A stretch of 64,000 nucleotides of DNA from Phycisphaerales bacterium (GCA_029260395.1 JAJDDJ010000001.1:124001-188000), one strand, 5' to 3'; counted from the stretch's first letter, positions 44,356-53,685 are shown. Made by a program: numbers and translations. Notes: generated from the sequence alone by a model not told the origin.

Positions 44356-44898
44356 ATGACTGGAACAATGAGCTTGTGTGTCTCGATCATTGCTGGCATG
44401 TTGGGAAGCGCGGGCGTGAGCTTGCCTCAGGCGGCCCTCGGCGAGGGAACGGGTCCTGATCTCTCGACCATCGATGCCGCCATCGAGGGCCTGTACGCCT
44501 CGATTTCCGGACCCAAGGGGCAGGAGCGGGACTGGGAAATGTACGACGCGGTGTTCACCGATACAGCCCGGATGGGCGCGGTCGTGGGCGCAGCCGACGG
44601 CGAGAGCCAGCTCATCGAGATGACACCCGCTGAATACAAGGCTCAGTCGGGGCCGTTCCTCGTCACGGCGGGATTTACCGAAAGAGAGACGCACCGCGTG
44701 CTCGAGGTCTACGGCACCGTGGCACACGCCTGGAGCAGTTACCACGGCACGTTTGTCCGCCAGAACGGCGACGCGGGTGAAGTAACGGGCATCAACTCGA
44801 TCCAGCTCATCAAGCAGGGCGGGCAGTGGCGGGTCACGAGCATCCAGTGGGAGTCGACCGACACCGCTGGCCCAATCCCGGCGAAGTACCTGGACTGA
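44356..44898 (+). CDS. Exported NTF2/SnoaL-like protein
   Basis: A 180-residue protein with a signal-like N-terminus (MSLCVSIIAGMLGSAGVSLPQAALG) and an NTF2-like cone fold: a first helix IDAAIEGLYASISGPKGQERDWE, MYDAVFTDTARMGAVV, FTERETHRVLEVYGTVAHAWSSY and NSIQLIKQGGQWRVTSIQWE, as in SnoaL-type domains. GGGAG precedes the ATG at 44356; a Met four codons in is possible. Pocket residues cannot be assigned to a substrate. It diverges from the STAS gene. Confidence 0.72.
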   Translation: MTGTMSLCVSIIAGMLGSAGVSLPQAALGEGTGPDLSTIDAAIEGLYASISGPKGQERDWEMYDAVFTDTARMGAVVGAADGESQLIEMTPAEYKAQSGPFLVTAGFTERETHRVLEVYGTVAHAWSSYHGTFVRQNGDAGEVTGINSIQLIKQGGQWRVTSIQWESTDTAGPIPAKYLD

Positions 44899-44987
44899 GC
44901 GCACCTGTCTCGGCGCCGAGGCTCGGACAACTGAACTCTCGGTTCGGCCCGGTGCGAGCGGAGCGCGCCGGGCCAACCTATTGCGCT

Positions 44988-46349
44988 CTACCCACGCTTG
45001 ATGGGTAGGAAGTCCGCTTCTTCGCCCTCGGCCCATGCCTTGAACCGGGGCCAGAAGAGCTCACGCAGTGCGATCTTAAGGCACGCCGCAAGCGGGATCG
45101 CGATGAGCAGGCCGTAGAACCCGAAGAGGATGCCGCCCGCGAGCGACGCGAACAGAATCGTCGGCGTGTCGAGGTTGGTGCTCTTGCCCTGGATTCTTGG
45201 CGTTAGGAAGTAGTCGTCGGCGGCCTGGCCTAGCTGGTACACAACGAGCGGCGCGATAACGATCCACCACCACGCGCCGCGGAAGCCGTCGGCCGGGTCG
45301 AGCCACATCGCGATGATTGTCGCGGGTATGCCGATGATCGCGAGGTACGGCACGATCGACAGCAGCCCGATCGCCAAGCCGAACAGGATGGCTGCAGGCG
45401 TGCCAATGATCCAATAGAGGATCGAGAAGATGATGGCCTGGATGAACGCGATGGTGAGCCTGCCGCGCACGAAGCCGGCGACGACCTGATCGAACTGGCC
45501 GATGAGGCGGTGGGCGAGCTCGCGTTGGTCATCGGGGATGAGCTTGTCACCGAACCCGATGACCGCCGACCACTTCGTGCTCACGAAGAAGAAGAAGAAC
45601 GCGGTCAGGAACGCGCCAAAGCCGAGCATGCCAACGCCCGTGATCGCGTTGATGGTCGCAGACAGCGCATCGCGGCTGGTTTGAAAGATGCTCGTGGAGA
45701 TTGCGTCCGCGTTGGCACGCACCCAGCCGAGCACCCGGGCCGAGAGCGTGGTGCGATGCGATGAGCCGATCGCGTCTGTCGACGGCTGGTCGTCCGTAGA
45801 AGCGTCGGTGGGTTCTGGCTGGTCGTCGCTGGGCTCGCGCTGTTCGGGAGCGTTGCCCTTGAGATCAAACTCGCGCTTGATCTGTTCGGTGACCCACTTC
45901 CACTGGTTGGGCACGCGTTCGGCGGCGGCCTCGTCCTCCGGGTTCTGGATCGCGACGTACACCAGCTCGATGTCGCTACGCACCTTGCCAACAGACTCGG
46001 CGCCCTGCTTGATGCCGAACGCAAGCGCCAGCACCACCGGCACGACGACGACCAGACCCGCAGCGACGATCAGCCCGCCGGCGGCGGTCGATCGGTTGAT
46101 GCGCTCGGAGCGCGTGAGCAGCCCGATCACCGGCTCCAGCAGGTACGCCAGCAGGATCGCCAGCAGCAGCGGCACGGTCACCAGGCTCAGAGCCGAGCCG
46201 AGCCAGAAGACGCCCACGATGAGCAGCACGACCAGCACATCGCGGACTGGCTGGATCTGCCAGAGGTGCAGATCGCGCCACAGCTTGCGTGGTCCACTCG
46301 GATCGGTGGCTGCGTCGTCGTTTGGCTTGGTTGTGGAGAGGTCGGTCAT
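44988..46349 (-). CDS. AI-2E-family (TqsA/PerM) transporter
   Basis: A 453-residue integral membrane protein with about eight helices and the family signatures VTVPLLLAILLAYLLEPVIGLL, VVAGFVRGRLTIAFIQAIIFSILY, LSIVPYLAIIGIPATIIA and PRIQGKSTNLDTPTILFASLAGGILFG (in parts). The family includes the AI-2 exporter TqsA and many exporters of unknown substrate. A long acidic insert (residues ~165-200, Asp/Glu/Pro/Ser-rich) sits in the loop after the second helix pair, unusual for the family. The ATG at 46349 lies 9 nt after a TATCCT -10 box. Confidence 0.87.
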   Translation of the reverse strand: MTDLSTTKPNDDAATDPSGPRKLWRDLHLWQIQPVRDVLVVLLIVGVFWLGSALSLVTVPLLLAILLAYLLEPVIGLLTRSERINRSTAAGGLIVAAGLVVVVPVVLALAFGIKQGAESVGKVRSDIELVYVAIQNPEDEAAAERVPNQWKWVTEQIKREFDLKGNAPEQREPSDDQPEPTDASTDDQPSTDAIGSSHRTTLSARVLGWVRANADAISTSIFQTSRDALSATINAITGVGMLGFGAFLTAFFFFFVSTKWSAVIGFGDKLIPDDQRELAHRLIGQFDQVVAGFVRGRLTIAFIQAIIFSILYWIIGTPAAILFGLAIGLLSIVPYLAIIGIPATIIAMWLDPADGFRGAWWWIVIAPLVVYQLGQAADDYFLTPRIQGKSTNLDTPTILFASLAGGILFGFYGLLIAIPLAACLKIALRELFWPRFKAWAEGEEADFLPIKRG

Positions 46350-46358
46350 GGCGCCGCA

Positions 46359-46364
46359 AGGATA
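46359..46364 (-). promoter_or_regulatory. -10 box TATCCT of the AI-2E-family transporter gene
   Basis: TATCCT on the minus strand, 9 nt, then the ATG at 46349. Confidence 0.45.
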
Positions 46365-46410
46365 CCGCGAGCATCAGTTCGGCGGGCTCGGCGAAAGCGG
46401 CGTAGTCGGC

Positions 46411-46809
46411 TCAGGAGGCTTGCAGCGTCTCGAACGCCTCGCCGAAGTCGTAGACATCGACAAAGTCGTCCATCGAGTCCTCATCGGTTTTGCGCATGAG
46501 GCCCACATCGATCATCGCGAAGACGATCTTGCCGAAGTCCGCAGTGCCGATGACCCCCCACCGTCTGAGCACGGTTAGCGCGAGCTTGCCGTACTGCTCG
46601 ATGGCGTAGTCCCGCAGGCCAAGGCAGAGCTGCTGACCGTCAACGTGGTTGGACTCGTCGGCCGCAGCCTCGCTGTTGCCGTCGATGCCGTGGAGCATGG
46701 TCACCGTGTGGTTGAGCCCCTCACGCACGAACTGGAACGCCTCGGGCGGAAAGCTGCCGCCCGAACGCTCTTGCATGGTCTTCCAGTTGACGGGCTTGGG
46801 CTGACTCAC
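46411..46809 (-). CDS. Minf_1886-family conserved protein
   Basis: A 132-residue soluble protein of a planctomycete/verrucomicrobial family: FPPEAFQFVREGLNHTVTML, HVDGQQLCLGLRDYAIEQYG, LALTVLRRWGVIGTADFGKI, VFAMIDVGLMRKTDEDSMDDF and VYDFGEAFETL. These match the Minf_1886 (TIGR04138-type) signature as I recall it; function is not known. The start is GTG at 46809 with AGGAAGGAAG before it at good spacing. It lies just upstream of the AI-2E transporter gene on the same strand. Confidence 0.85.
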   Translation of the reverse strand: MSQPKPVNWKTMQERSGGSFPPEAFQFVREGLNHTVTMLHGIDGNSEAAADESNHVDGQQLCLGLRDYAIEQYGKLALTVLRRWGVIGTADFGKIVFAMIDVGLMRKTDEDSMDDFVDVYDFGEAFETLQAS

Positions 46810-46952
46810 GGAGCTTCCTTCCTATCGGCCTACGGGGCTGGCGGACCAACGCCGGAGGCCTGCATGGTATTCGGCTCAACCCCCCTCGAGGATGCAGTTC
46901 TGGGCAGCCCGGCCCACAAGGAATCCAGCATTTGCACAGTTACAACCCCCGC

Positions 46953-47570
46953 TCAGCCCTTTTTGCTTACGTGGGGATTGCCTGCCTCGTACCACCTCAG
47001 CGGGGCCTGGGTCCACTCGCCGCAGTCGCCGATACCCACCCGAGTCGAGACCACTATCTCGCCACTCGGCTTGCCGGGCTCGAGCCAGAGCGTCTCGCCC
47101 GCGCTCAGGTCGTGGCCGTTGAGGTCACGGTCGAGTGCCATCGCCTGGCAGAGCTTGCCCGGCCCGCTGCACAGGTCGCGGTCTTTGAACGGCTTCTTGA
47201 GGGTTCGGCCAGCGGTGCGGAATGCGTGCATGCGGCCAAGGCCCTCGATCGGTTCGAGCGCACGAATGAGCACCGCTTGCGGGTCGTCCTTGCCCGCGCA
47301 GACCACGTTCATGCAGTGGTGCATGCCGTAGGTGAAGTAGAGGTACGCCGTGCCCGCCGCCGCGTACATCTGCTCGGTCTTGGGCGTGCGCCGGCCGCCC
47401 CGCGCATGGGAGGCGAGGTCATCGACGCCCATGTACGCCTCGGTCTCGACGATTCGGCCGCTCAGCCGAGTGCCGCCTGGCAGCACACGTACCAGCACGC
47501 AGCCGAGGAGGTACTGAGCGGCCTCATCGGCGGGCCTAGCAAGCGATCGGCGGGAGAGGCAGGAAATCAT
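46953..47570 (-). CDS. 3-methyladenine DNA glycosylase (AAG/MPG family)
   Basis: Base-excision repair glycosylase removing alkylated purines. The 205 residues include RLSGRIVETEAYMGVDD with the catalytic Glu, DLASHARGGRRTPKTEQMY, AYLYFTYGMHHCMNVV and LCSGPGKLCQAMALDRDLNG. These are the Mpg family's nucleotide-flipping and active-site segments. The ATG at 47570 (MISCLSRRSLARPADEAA) gives the usual start and lies 9 nt after a TATGCT -10 box; the upstream in-frame extension is not family-like. Divergent from a small membrane protein gene. Confidence 0.92.
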   Translation of the reverse strand: MISCLSRRSLARPADEAAQYLLGCVLVRVLPGGTRLSGRIVETEAYMGVDDLASHARGGRRTPKTEQMYAAAGTAYLYFTYGMHHCMNVVCAGKDDPQAVLIRALEPIEGLGRMHAFRTAGRTLKKPFKDRDLCSGPGKLCQAMALDRDLNGHDLSAGETLWLEPGKPSGEIVVSTRVGIGDCGEWTQAPLRWYEAGNPHVSKKG

Positions 47571-47579
47571 GCTTTCCCC

Positions 47580-47585
47580 AGCATA
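47580..47585 (-). promoter_or_regulatory. -10 box TATGCT of the mpg-like gene
   Basis: TATGCT on the minus strand, 9 nt, then the ATG at 47570. Confidence 0.45.
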
Positions 47586-47600
47586 CCCGAGCCCAACAGA

Positions 47601-47606
47601 TAGAAT
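47601..47606 (+). promoter_or_regulatory. -10 box TAGAAT of the 69-aa membrane protein gene
   Basis: Near-consensus TAGAAT. The expected transcript start (~47613) lies beyond the ATG at 47610, so the real start codon is the ATG at 47649, which has GGAGG at good spacing. Confidence 0.5.
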
Positions 47607-47648
47607 GACATGGATGCCAATCCCGAGGCCCGCGAACGGAGGTGGTGG

Positions 47649-47858
47649 ATGTCCATGATCGTCTTCAACCGAGTGTGTTACACGCTGTGCGCCGTGAGCA
47701 TCTGCGGAGCCGCGGCCACCAGCATGGCGATGGTCTGGATCACGGAAGACCACGACTCACTCTGGCGTGTGCTCTTGAGCTTCCTGATCTTGTTCCTCGC
47801 AGGAGCTGCGATGCTCTCAATCAACATCACGATCATGCGGCGCGGCAACTGCAAGTAA
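47649..47858 (+). CDS. Small two-helix membrane protein
   Basis: A 69-residue protein with two membrane helices (FNRVCYTLCAVSICGAAATS and WRVLLSFLILFLAGAAMLSI) and short basic ends. No family recognised. The ATG at 47649 is preferred over that at 47610: GGAGG lies 6 nt before it and the upstream ATG would precede the predicted transcript start. It converges with the CcsA-like gene, 4 bp apart. Expression looks real from the promoter and Shine-Dalgarno sequence; function unknown. Confidence 0.65.
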   Translation: MSMIVFNRVCYTLCAVSICGAAATSMAMVWITEDHDSLWRVLLSFLILFLAGAAMLSINITIMRRGNCK

Positions 47859-47862
47859 CGCC

Positions 47863-49641
47863 TCACGCATACGCGTGCAAGCCCGGCAGCAACAGGTTCA
47901 CGCCGAAGTAGGTCCAGAGCATCACGACAAAGCCGAGCACGCTCAGCCACGCGGTGACGACTGACTTGCGCGTGCCGCCTATGACCTGCCGAACGTGGAT
48001 GACGATCAGGTAGATGATCCACGTGAGCAGGGCCCAGGTCTCTTTGGGGTCGAACGCCCACCACCGGCCCCATGAGTGGTCGGCCCACCACGCGCCCAGC
48101 AGGATGCCCACGGCGAGCGTCCAGAACGCGAGTTGGAGCACCGTCATCTGCGCCTTGTCGAGGTCGGCGAGCAGCTTGGCCTTGGACGGCGCGGGGCTAG
48201 CGCTCGCATCGAGCGCCGTGCCGGTCGGGGCCTTCTTGGCGACGAAATGCGTGCCGAGCAGGAACAGGCTGATGATGAACCCGAGCGTGATCAGCCCGTA
48301 GCTCGTGAGCACGGTGGTCACGTGGTACTTGAGCAGCACGGAGGTGTTGAGGATCGCGGCCTCTCGCTCGATGTGAACGCCCGGGATGCCCGTCTGCGTG
48401 GCGGCGGTGAGAATGAGAAAGCCCGTTGCGGCAGCGGCGGCGCCAAAGAGCCACTGCTTGCGTGCAATCATCAAGCCGGTGCCGACAAGCGACGCGAACA
48501 GCGACACGCCGGTCATGGATTCGAACTGGTTCTGGATCGCGAAGCGCTCAGCGATGATGCAGCGCATCGTAAAGCCGAAGGCATGCAACGCGATCGCGAC
48601 CACCAGCAGCGAGATGCCGACCGTGACCAGCCAGCCGCGACCTGTAGCGAACGCCAGCACGAGCGCGACCGCTGAAACGAAGTAGACCCACATGCCCCAG
48701 TCGAACGCGCGGGTGCGGTTGTAGGTGTACTCGAGTTGCGCGCGCGTCGAGGGATAGAGCTCGGCGTTGATCGCTGGCAACGCCTCGGCGAGGCGAGCGA
48801 TCGCGGCGTTGGCTGCGCCGGCATCAAGCGAACGCCAGGCCTTTCCCAGGTCGAGAGCCGCGGCCTTGGCCTCGGTGCTCGTCTGAAGCAGCGCTAGATC
48901 AACGCCGGGCAGCGAATCGCCTTCGCTGATGTGGTGCCAGCGGTCGGCCTTGGAGACGGGCGCGATGAACAGCATGTTGTCGCCGCTCTTCTCCCACAGC
49001 GCGATTCCCGCGCGGAGGCCGTCGAACCCCTCGCGGTACGCGGGGTCGAACATGGTGGACTCATTGATCTCGGGGCCGAAGCGCTCGGCCATCATCGGGC
49101 TGATGCGCGTCAGCGCGTTCCAGCGCTTGACCTGCAGCTCATCGCCCGGGAAGGCGGCTTCGAGGAACGCCTCTCGCAGCGGCAGAAAGTTGATGTGCAG
49201 CAGCGGCTTGTCGAGGTAGAACACCGGATCGATCGTCAGGTCGAGCAGCGTGAAGACTGGATCAAACCTGACCTTGGTCGGCTTGCCGTCGATCTCAGGC
49301 ATGAGCGTCAGCGAATGGCGGCCGGTGATCGCGGTGACGGTTTCCAGCGCGAGCGTGTCAAGGATCTTGACCCGGCCGTTGTGGAAGATCGCAAGCCCTT
49401 TGAGCGGCCCAAGGTCAACCGATTCTGCGAAGACGAGCTTCTGCTGAATACTCGCCCGACTGGCCATGTTGAAGCTGGGCTCACCGAACGGCGCTGGCAG
49501 GTCGTCGGCGGCGAGCGAGACCGCTTGCGACTCGGGGTGGGTGTTGCCCGCCGGGCCGTCCTGCGCGCGCGCCGCGGGAACGAGCACGAGCCACGCCGCG
49601 ATGACGGCCACAAGCAGCACGATCGGGTTGCGGATGAACAT
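47863..49641 (-). CDS. ccsA: Cytochrome c maturation protein CcsA/ResC-like
   Basis: Heme-handling membrane protein of system II cytochrome c biogenesis. The 592-residue product has a signal peptide (NPIVLLVAVIAAWLVLVPAARA), a large N-terminal periplasmic domain with heme-maturation context, and C-terminal membrane helices with the WWD heme site ILLGAWWADHSWGRWWAFDP and KETWALLTWIIYLIVIH. The fold order fits fusions in planctomycetes. Start: the ATG at 49641 leads straight into the signal peptide and has AGGA upstream; the ATG at 49680 would overlap the resB stop as ATGA and is a fair alternative. It acts with ResB, encoded just upstream. Confidence 0.85.
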   Translation of the reverse strand: MFIRNPIVLLVAVIAAWLVLVPAARAQDGPAGNTHPESQAVSLAADDLPAPFGEPSFNMASRASIQQKLVFAESVDLGPLKGLAIFHNGRVKILDTLALETVTAITGRHSLTLMPEIDGKPTKVRFDPVFTLLDLTIDPVFYLDKPLLHINFLPLREAFLEAAFPGDELQVKRWNALTRISPMMAERFGPEINESTMFDPAYREGFDGLRAGIALWEKSGDNMLFIAPVSKADRWHHISEGDSLPGVDLALLQTSTEAKAAALDLGKAWRSLDAGAANAAIARLAEALPAINAELYPSTRAQLEYTYNRTRAFDWGMWVYFVSAVALVLAFATGRGWLVTVGISLLVVAIALHAFGFTMRCIIAERFAIQNQFESMTGVSLFASLVGTGLMIARKQWLFGAAAAATGFLILTAATQTGIPGVHIEREAAILNTSVLLKYHVTTVLTSYGLITLGFIISLFLLGTHFVAKKAPTGTALDASASPAPSKAKLLADLDKAQMTVLQLAFWTLAVGILLGAWWADHSWGRWWAFDPKETWALLTWIIYLIVIHVRQVIGGTRKSVVTAWLSVLGFVVMLWTYFGVNLLLPGLHAYA

Positions 49642-49676
49642 GGTGGGTTCCTGTGGTGGATTGCGTGGAGCAAGAC

Positions 49677-52190
49677 TCATCCGGCTTGGGCCTGTGCCGC
49701 AAGCTTGGATTTGCGGCGCTTGAGTAGCATCGGCTTGACGTAGAACGCCCACGGCGTTCCCAGCGCGATGAGCACGCCGCCGAGTGCGATGATGGTGATG
49801 CCCGGGTTGTTGCCCACACCCAGAATGGTGAACAAGACGTACGGCTTCTCGATGGCCGACCCGGGCCTGCCGATCTGGGCCTCGGACTCGCGCCACGTGG
49901 TCGCGTCCCAGCCGGCCTGCGAGAGCTTGAGTTGGCTCGGGCTCAGGCCCAGCACCAGCCGGCGGAAGAAATCGACGATCTCCGGTGCCTCGGTGTGCTC
50001 GCGGTGGGGCGCGCGCAGCGGGCTGTTGAGGCTCACTTCTGCGGTGAAGGGCTCGAGGTCGGGGTCTATGGGCATGATGCGCACCACCGAACGGAAGTCG
50101 CGTGGCGGCCCGCCGTGCTCGTACGGGATCATCTCGAAGTCTTCGAGCCCGAGCGAGAACCCGGAGAGCGGGTGCTGACGTCGGCCGAACGCGAGCTTGA
50201 TGCTGCGCTTGGTGCTGCCCGGGATCTCAACCGTGCGCACTTTCTCAAGCTCGCTGCCAAGGTACCGGGTGAATGGCAGCCAGACGACGGTCGACCACCG
50301 CCCGGGAGTTGGGTCGGTCGCAGGGCGGTCAGCGGAGACCTCAACCGCGAGAAAGGCGTTGTCGTGCGTGCCGATGAAGCGCCCGATGCGTTCGAGTTCG
50401 GGCGTTGGTACGGGTCGATCAAATGTGGCCGCGTGCGACCATCGCTCACCGATGGCGACCGACATCACGGGCGGCTTGGGCGCGCCGTCGGGCAGCGCTC
50501 GCTCGCTCTCAAAGCCGGCGAAAATGTCGTCGAGGCGCGCCTCAGCAGGCAGGTCCAGCATCGTGCGCACGCGGCCGTCGGGCAGGCGGACGATGGCGCG
50601 AACGGTGTCGTCGGCGGGGTTCTCATCGAGGTATATCTGCAACCTGTCCGCGTCGATGTACGAGATCAGAATCGATGGGTCCGCGTCTCGGCGGTTGGGC
50701 CGGCCGTCCTCGGCTACGGACAAGATGTCCTGATCGATCGCTGGGAACCGGTGGTAGGCGTAGCGCGTGAACGCCTCACCATCGGGTGGCACGACTCTGA
50801 TCAGCGCCACACTGCTCGTCGCGCCCTGGTAGCCCTCGGTGATGATCGGGAAGGGCGGCTGCGCAAGCAGGCTCTCGACGGTGAGCGTGTAGCCCGCGAC
50901 CTCGTGGGTCGCGCCCTCGCGTGCGGGCAAAACGGTTCGCACGCCCGCTTGGGGTACTTCGACGACGATGCCGTGGTTGGCTGCATCGGGGATGACTTCG
51001 CTAAGGGCGCTGAATCGCCGGTTACTCATGCCCCGGGTGAGTTCGACCCCGATGAGGTCGGATTCGCTCACGCGGTGCGCTGGTTTGCCGGGCAGCAGAA
51101 TGAACGAGAAGTCGGGCTGGCTCTGGTCGCCGATGGTCAGGTACACGATCCGCAACGGGTTGAGGTCGGCTGGCGAAGCAAACAACGGCGGCTCGGCCTG
51201 CACCCAGTCCTGCTTACTCTGGGCGTAGGTCGCATAGCCCACGAGGCGCATGCGGATGTCCGCGTCGACCATGCCGAGGGTTGAGTCGGGAACAACAAGA
51301 TTGATCGTGCGGTCGGTGTTTCGCTGGGCCTGTGTGAGCAGGGGTCTGCGCGCTAGATCGAGCGCTGATTGGCTTTGTGGCTCGCCTCCAATTGGGGGCA
51401 GCATGTCGAGCGAGACATCGTTGTAGCGCGGCACTTTGGTGATAGGCCGCTGCTCCCAGCTGCGGAACTGCTGAACGTAAAGCGTGAGGTAGGTGTTGTC
51501 GTAAAAAGTGGTGGCCATCGGTCCGGGCTGGAGTTGGCCGGTGGCCGAGGGCGAGGCATGCAGCAACACGTCGCCCTCTTTCTTAAGGCCCTGGTAGTAC
51601 ACGCTGCCCAGGGCGAGCAGGACGATGCCGGTGTGGACGGTGAGCACGCCGAGGTTGAGGAAGTTGAACTCGATTCGGCGGAGCGTGGCGGTGACCATGT
51701 TGACGACGAACAGCCCGAGGATGAGCTGCATGGGCCACGCCGAGTAGAACTCGAGCTCGGTCAGCTCGACGGATGGAAGCCTGCGAATCGTCACCGAGGC
51801 GTAGTCGGCGGCGAGTGCATCGAACAGCCGCCATGTGGCGCCCTCGTGGGCGAGCGGGCTGAGCTTGGCCCAGGTGGCGAACCACGCGAGCCCACCCACT
51901 GCGAGCGCGGAGAGCCAGGCCGCGGCGGGCTTCTTGCTAAGCGCGCGCACCACCGTGCCTACGACAAGCGCGGGCACCAAGACGACCGCCAGCGCGTTGA
52001 CCCATTGCAAGCCTTGCACGAGAAGGCCGAGCGGGATGCTGGCCAGGATGCTGTAGACGCAGACCAGCGAGAGCAGGATGACCGCGAGGGTGATCGAGCT
52101 GAAGGCGCGCAGCAGGAACTTGATGGGCCCGGCCCAAGCTGGAAAGTGCTTGTCATCCCAGGCGAGCGATCGCCGCCACTTTGCGCTCAT
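49677..52190 (-). CDS. resB: Cytochrome c maturation protein ResB-like
   Basis: Partner of CcsA in holding apocytochrome c and reduced heme. The 837 residues have N-terminal membrane helices (FLLRAFSSITLAVILLSLV, VNALAVVLVPALVVGTVVRAL, LILGLFVVNMVTATL and a helix around VLTVHTGIVLLALGSVYY), a ~550-residue periplasmic domain, and a last helix near VLFTILGVGNNPGITIIALG before a basic tail. This is much larger than usual ResB (~450) because of the periplasmic part. Translation with ccsA is nearly overlapping. No CxxCH heme site is present, as expected for ResB. Confidence 0.82.
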   Translation of the reverse strand: MSAKWRRSLAWDDKHFPAWAGPIKFLLRAFSSITLAVILLSLVCVYSILASIPLGLLVQGLQWVNALAVVLVPALVVGTVVRALSKKPAAAWLSALAVGGLAWFATWAKLSPLAHEGATWRLFDALAADYASVTIRRLPSVELTELEFYSAWPMQLILGLFVVNMVTATLRRIEFNFLNLGVLTVHTGIVLLALGSVYYQGLKKEGDVLLHASPSATGQLQPGPMATTFYDNTYLTLYVQQFRSWEQRPITKVPRYNDVSLDMLPPIGGEPQSQSALDLARRPLLTQAQRNTDRTINLVVPDSTLGMVDADIRMRLVGYATYAQSKQDWVQAEPPLFASPADLNPLRIVYLTIGDQSQPDFSFILLPGKPAHRVSESDLIGVELTRGMSNRRFSALSEVIPDAANHGIVVEVPQAGVRTVLPAREGATHEVAGYTLTVESLLAQPPFPIITEGYQGATSSVALIRVVPPDGEAFTRYAYHRFPAIDQDILSVAEDGRPNRRDADPSILISYIDADRLQIYLDENPADDTVRAIVRLPDGRVRTMLDLPAEARLDDIFAGFESERALPDGAPKPPVMSVAIGERWSHAATFDRPVPTPELERIGRFIGTHDNAFLAVEVSADRPATDPTPGRWSTVVWLPFTRYLGSELEKVRTVEIPGSTKRSIKLAFGRRQHPLSGFSLGLEDFEMIPYEHGGPPRDFRSVVRIMPIDPDLEPFTAEVSLNSPLRAPHREHTEAPEIVDFFRRLVLGLSPSQLKLSQAGWDATTWRESEAQIGRPGSAIEKPYVLFTILGVGNNPGITIIALGGVLIALGTPWAFYVKPMLLKRRKSKLAAQAQAG

Positions 52191-52254
52191 GAGCCTGCCT
52201 GACCGGCCTCGACCCCTTGAAATCGACAGCCAGAATTCTTGTGAAACAAGACAA

Positions 52255-53685
52255 TCACCCGTTCAGCAGGAGCGTAGGTGGCTCAAGGCCTCCGAACACG
52301 CCGAGCGGACCGGGTTTCGGCCCGACGCGAACGATTCCCAGACCTGCTGGCGAGGTGCCCGGCGCGAGGGTGTACTGATTCGGGTCGAGTCCCAAGGCGT
52401 GCGCACCGGAGGTCGTGATGGCAGCCAACGCCTCGGCTACGGGCAGGCCGTCTCGCTCGACGAGTCGGCGGGCATCGTGCCACGGAGTGATGCCCATCGC
52501 TGCCTGCTCGGGCGGGAGGTTGATGATGGAATCGGTGCCCAGCGCGACGGGTACGCCTGCAGCGATGAGTTCGCGGTAGCCGTGCGACCCGAGGGCAGTG
52601 GACGCCCCGAAGTACTCGCTGGCGCGCGGGCAATAGACGACGCCGGTGCCGGTGTCGCGGAGGCGCGCGATGAGCCTGTCGCGGTCGGCTGGCTTGCCCA
52701 GATCGTTGATGTGGACCGCGAGCAGAGGCTGGGCCGGGACCCGGTGGGATGAGCCCACGTCTGACCATGCGTCCAGCGTGTGGTCGATGGGGTGGAGGCC
52801 CTGACCCACTACGGCGTTCAGGTCGTCATGCCACATGCCCCACGCCTCGAGCATGTCGCGCTGTGGGCCTTGGGCGCTGGATATGAATCGGCGTTCTTCG
52901 ATGGACTCAGCGAGGTGCGTGCAGACTTGCAGACCCAGCCGGGCCGAGAGCTCGCGGGCAACGCGGTAGGCAGCGGGCCCCACGCTGTAGGGCGCGTGGG
53001 GCGAAATCCCTAGCGACGCAAGGGAATCAGTGGGCCATCGCTCGTTGAGCGACTCGATGAAGGTGGTGAACCTGGCGATGCTTTCAGCCTCGCGCGGGCC
53101 GATGGCGAAGAACTCAGTGAACGAAGTGCCCCGCAGGCCGGAGGCTGCGAATGCGAGCGGAGCAGCATCGCAGAGCCCGGTCGGCGGGCAGCCGGCGATG
53201 TCCCCCACCGCGACCACGCCGCCAGCGAGCGAGAGGGCTGCACCCGTGCGCACAGCGGCTGCGATGTCCTCGGGCGAGGTCTTTCGACCCGCCATCACGT
53301 CCTTGAGCCAGTCGGCGAACGGAGCCAGAGGGTCAAAGAGCTTCGGCCCAACAGCCGTCAGGTCGAGATGGGTGTGGGCGTTGACGAGCCCGGGCACGAG
53401 CGCGAAGCCGGGCAGCGCGAGGCGGTGGGCGTGCGTTGTGGACGGGTGGGCGTCAAGCTCGCTGAGCGGGGCGGAGGCAAGCACCCTGAAGCTGGCGTTG
53501 AGCGGCTTGGGCCCAAGCTGGCTGAGATCGACGGCTGATGCAAACTCCAGCAGAATCGAGGCCGGAGCAGCATCGGCGTTGAGCCCGGCGGCATCGATCC
53601 GGAGCAGGACGCGGCTTGAGGCGGTAACCGGCGGGGTGGGTGCGTGGATTCCGCGCGTCGAGTTGTTGGGGCTTGGCTGATTCAT
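52255..53685 (-). CDS. Amidohydrolase of the cytosine-deaminase/chlorohydrolase group
   Basis: A 476-residue metal-dependent hydrolase. LVPGLVNAHTHLDL holds the first metal His pair; LGISPHAPYSV, VCTHLAESIEER (third His with Glu) and VALGTDSIINLPP (final Asp) complete the usual amidohydrolase metal site; the N-terminal small beta domain is present. This group includes guanine deaminase, TrzN/AtzA-type chlorohydrolases and the aminodeoxyfutalosine deaminase MqnF; MqnF is plausible but not shown. It has no obvious operon partners except the ResB/CcsA genes downstream. Confidence 0.82.
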   Translation of the reverse strand: MNQPSPNNSTRGIHAPTPPVTASSRVLLRIDAAGLNADAAPASILLEFASAVDLSQLGPKPLNASFRVLASAPLSELDAHPSTTHAHRLALPGFALVPGLVNAHTHLDLTAVGPKLFDPLAPFADWLKDVMAGRKTSPEDIAAAVRTGAALSLAGGVVAVGDIAGCPPTGLCDAAPLAFAASGLRGTSFTEFFAIGPREAESIARFTTFIESLNERWPTDSLASLGISPHAPYSVGPAAYRVARELSARLGLQVCTHLAESIEERRFISSAQGPQRDMLEAWGMWHDDLNAVVGQGLHPIDHTLDAWSDVGSSHRVPAQPLLAVHINDLGKPADRDRLIARLRDTGTGVVYCPRASEYFGASTALGSHGYRELIAAGVPVALGTDSIINLPPEQAAMGITPWHDARRLVERDGLPVAEALAAITTSGAHALGLDPNQYTLAPGTSPAGLGIVRVGPKPGPLGVFGGLEPPTLLLNG

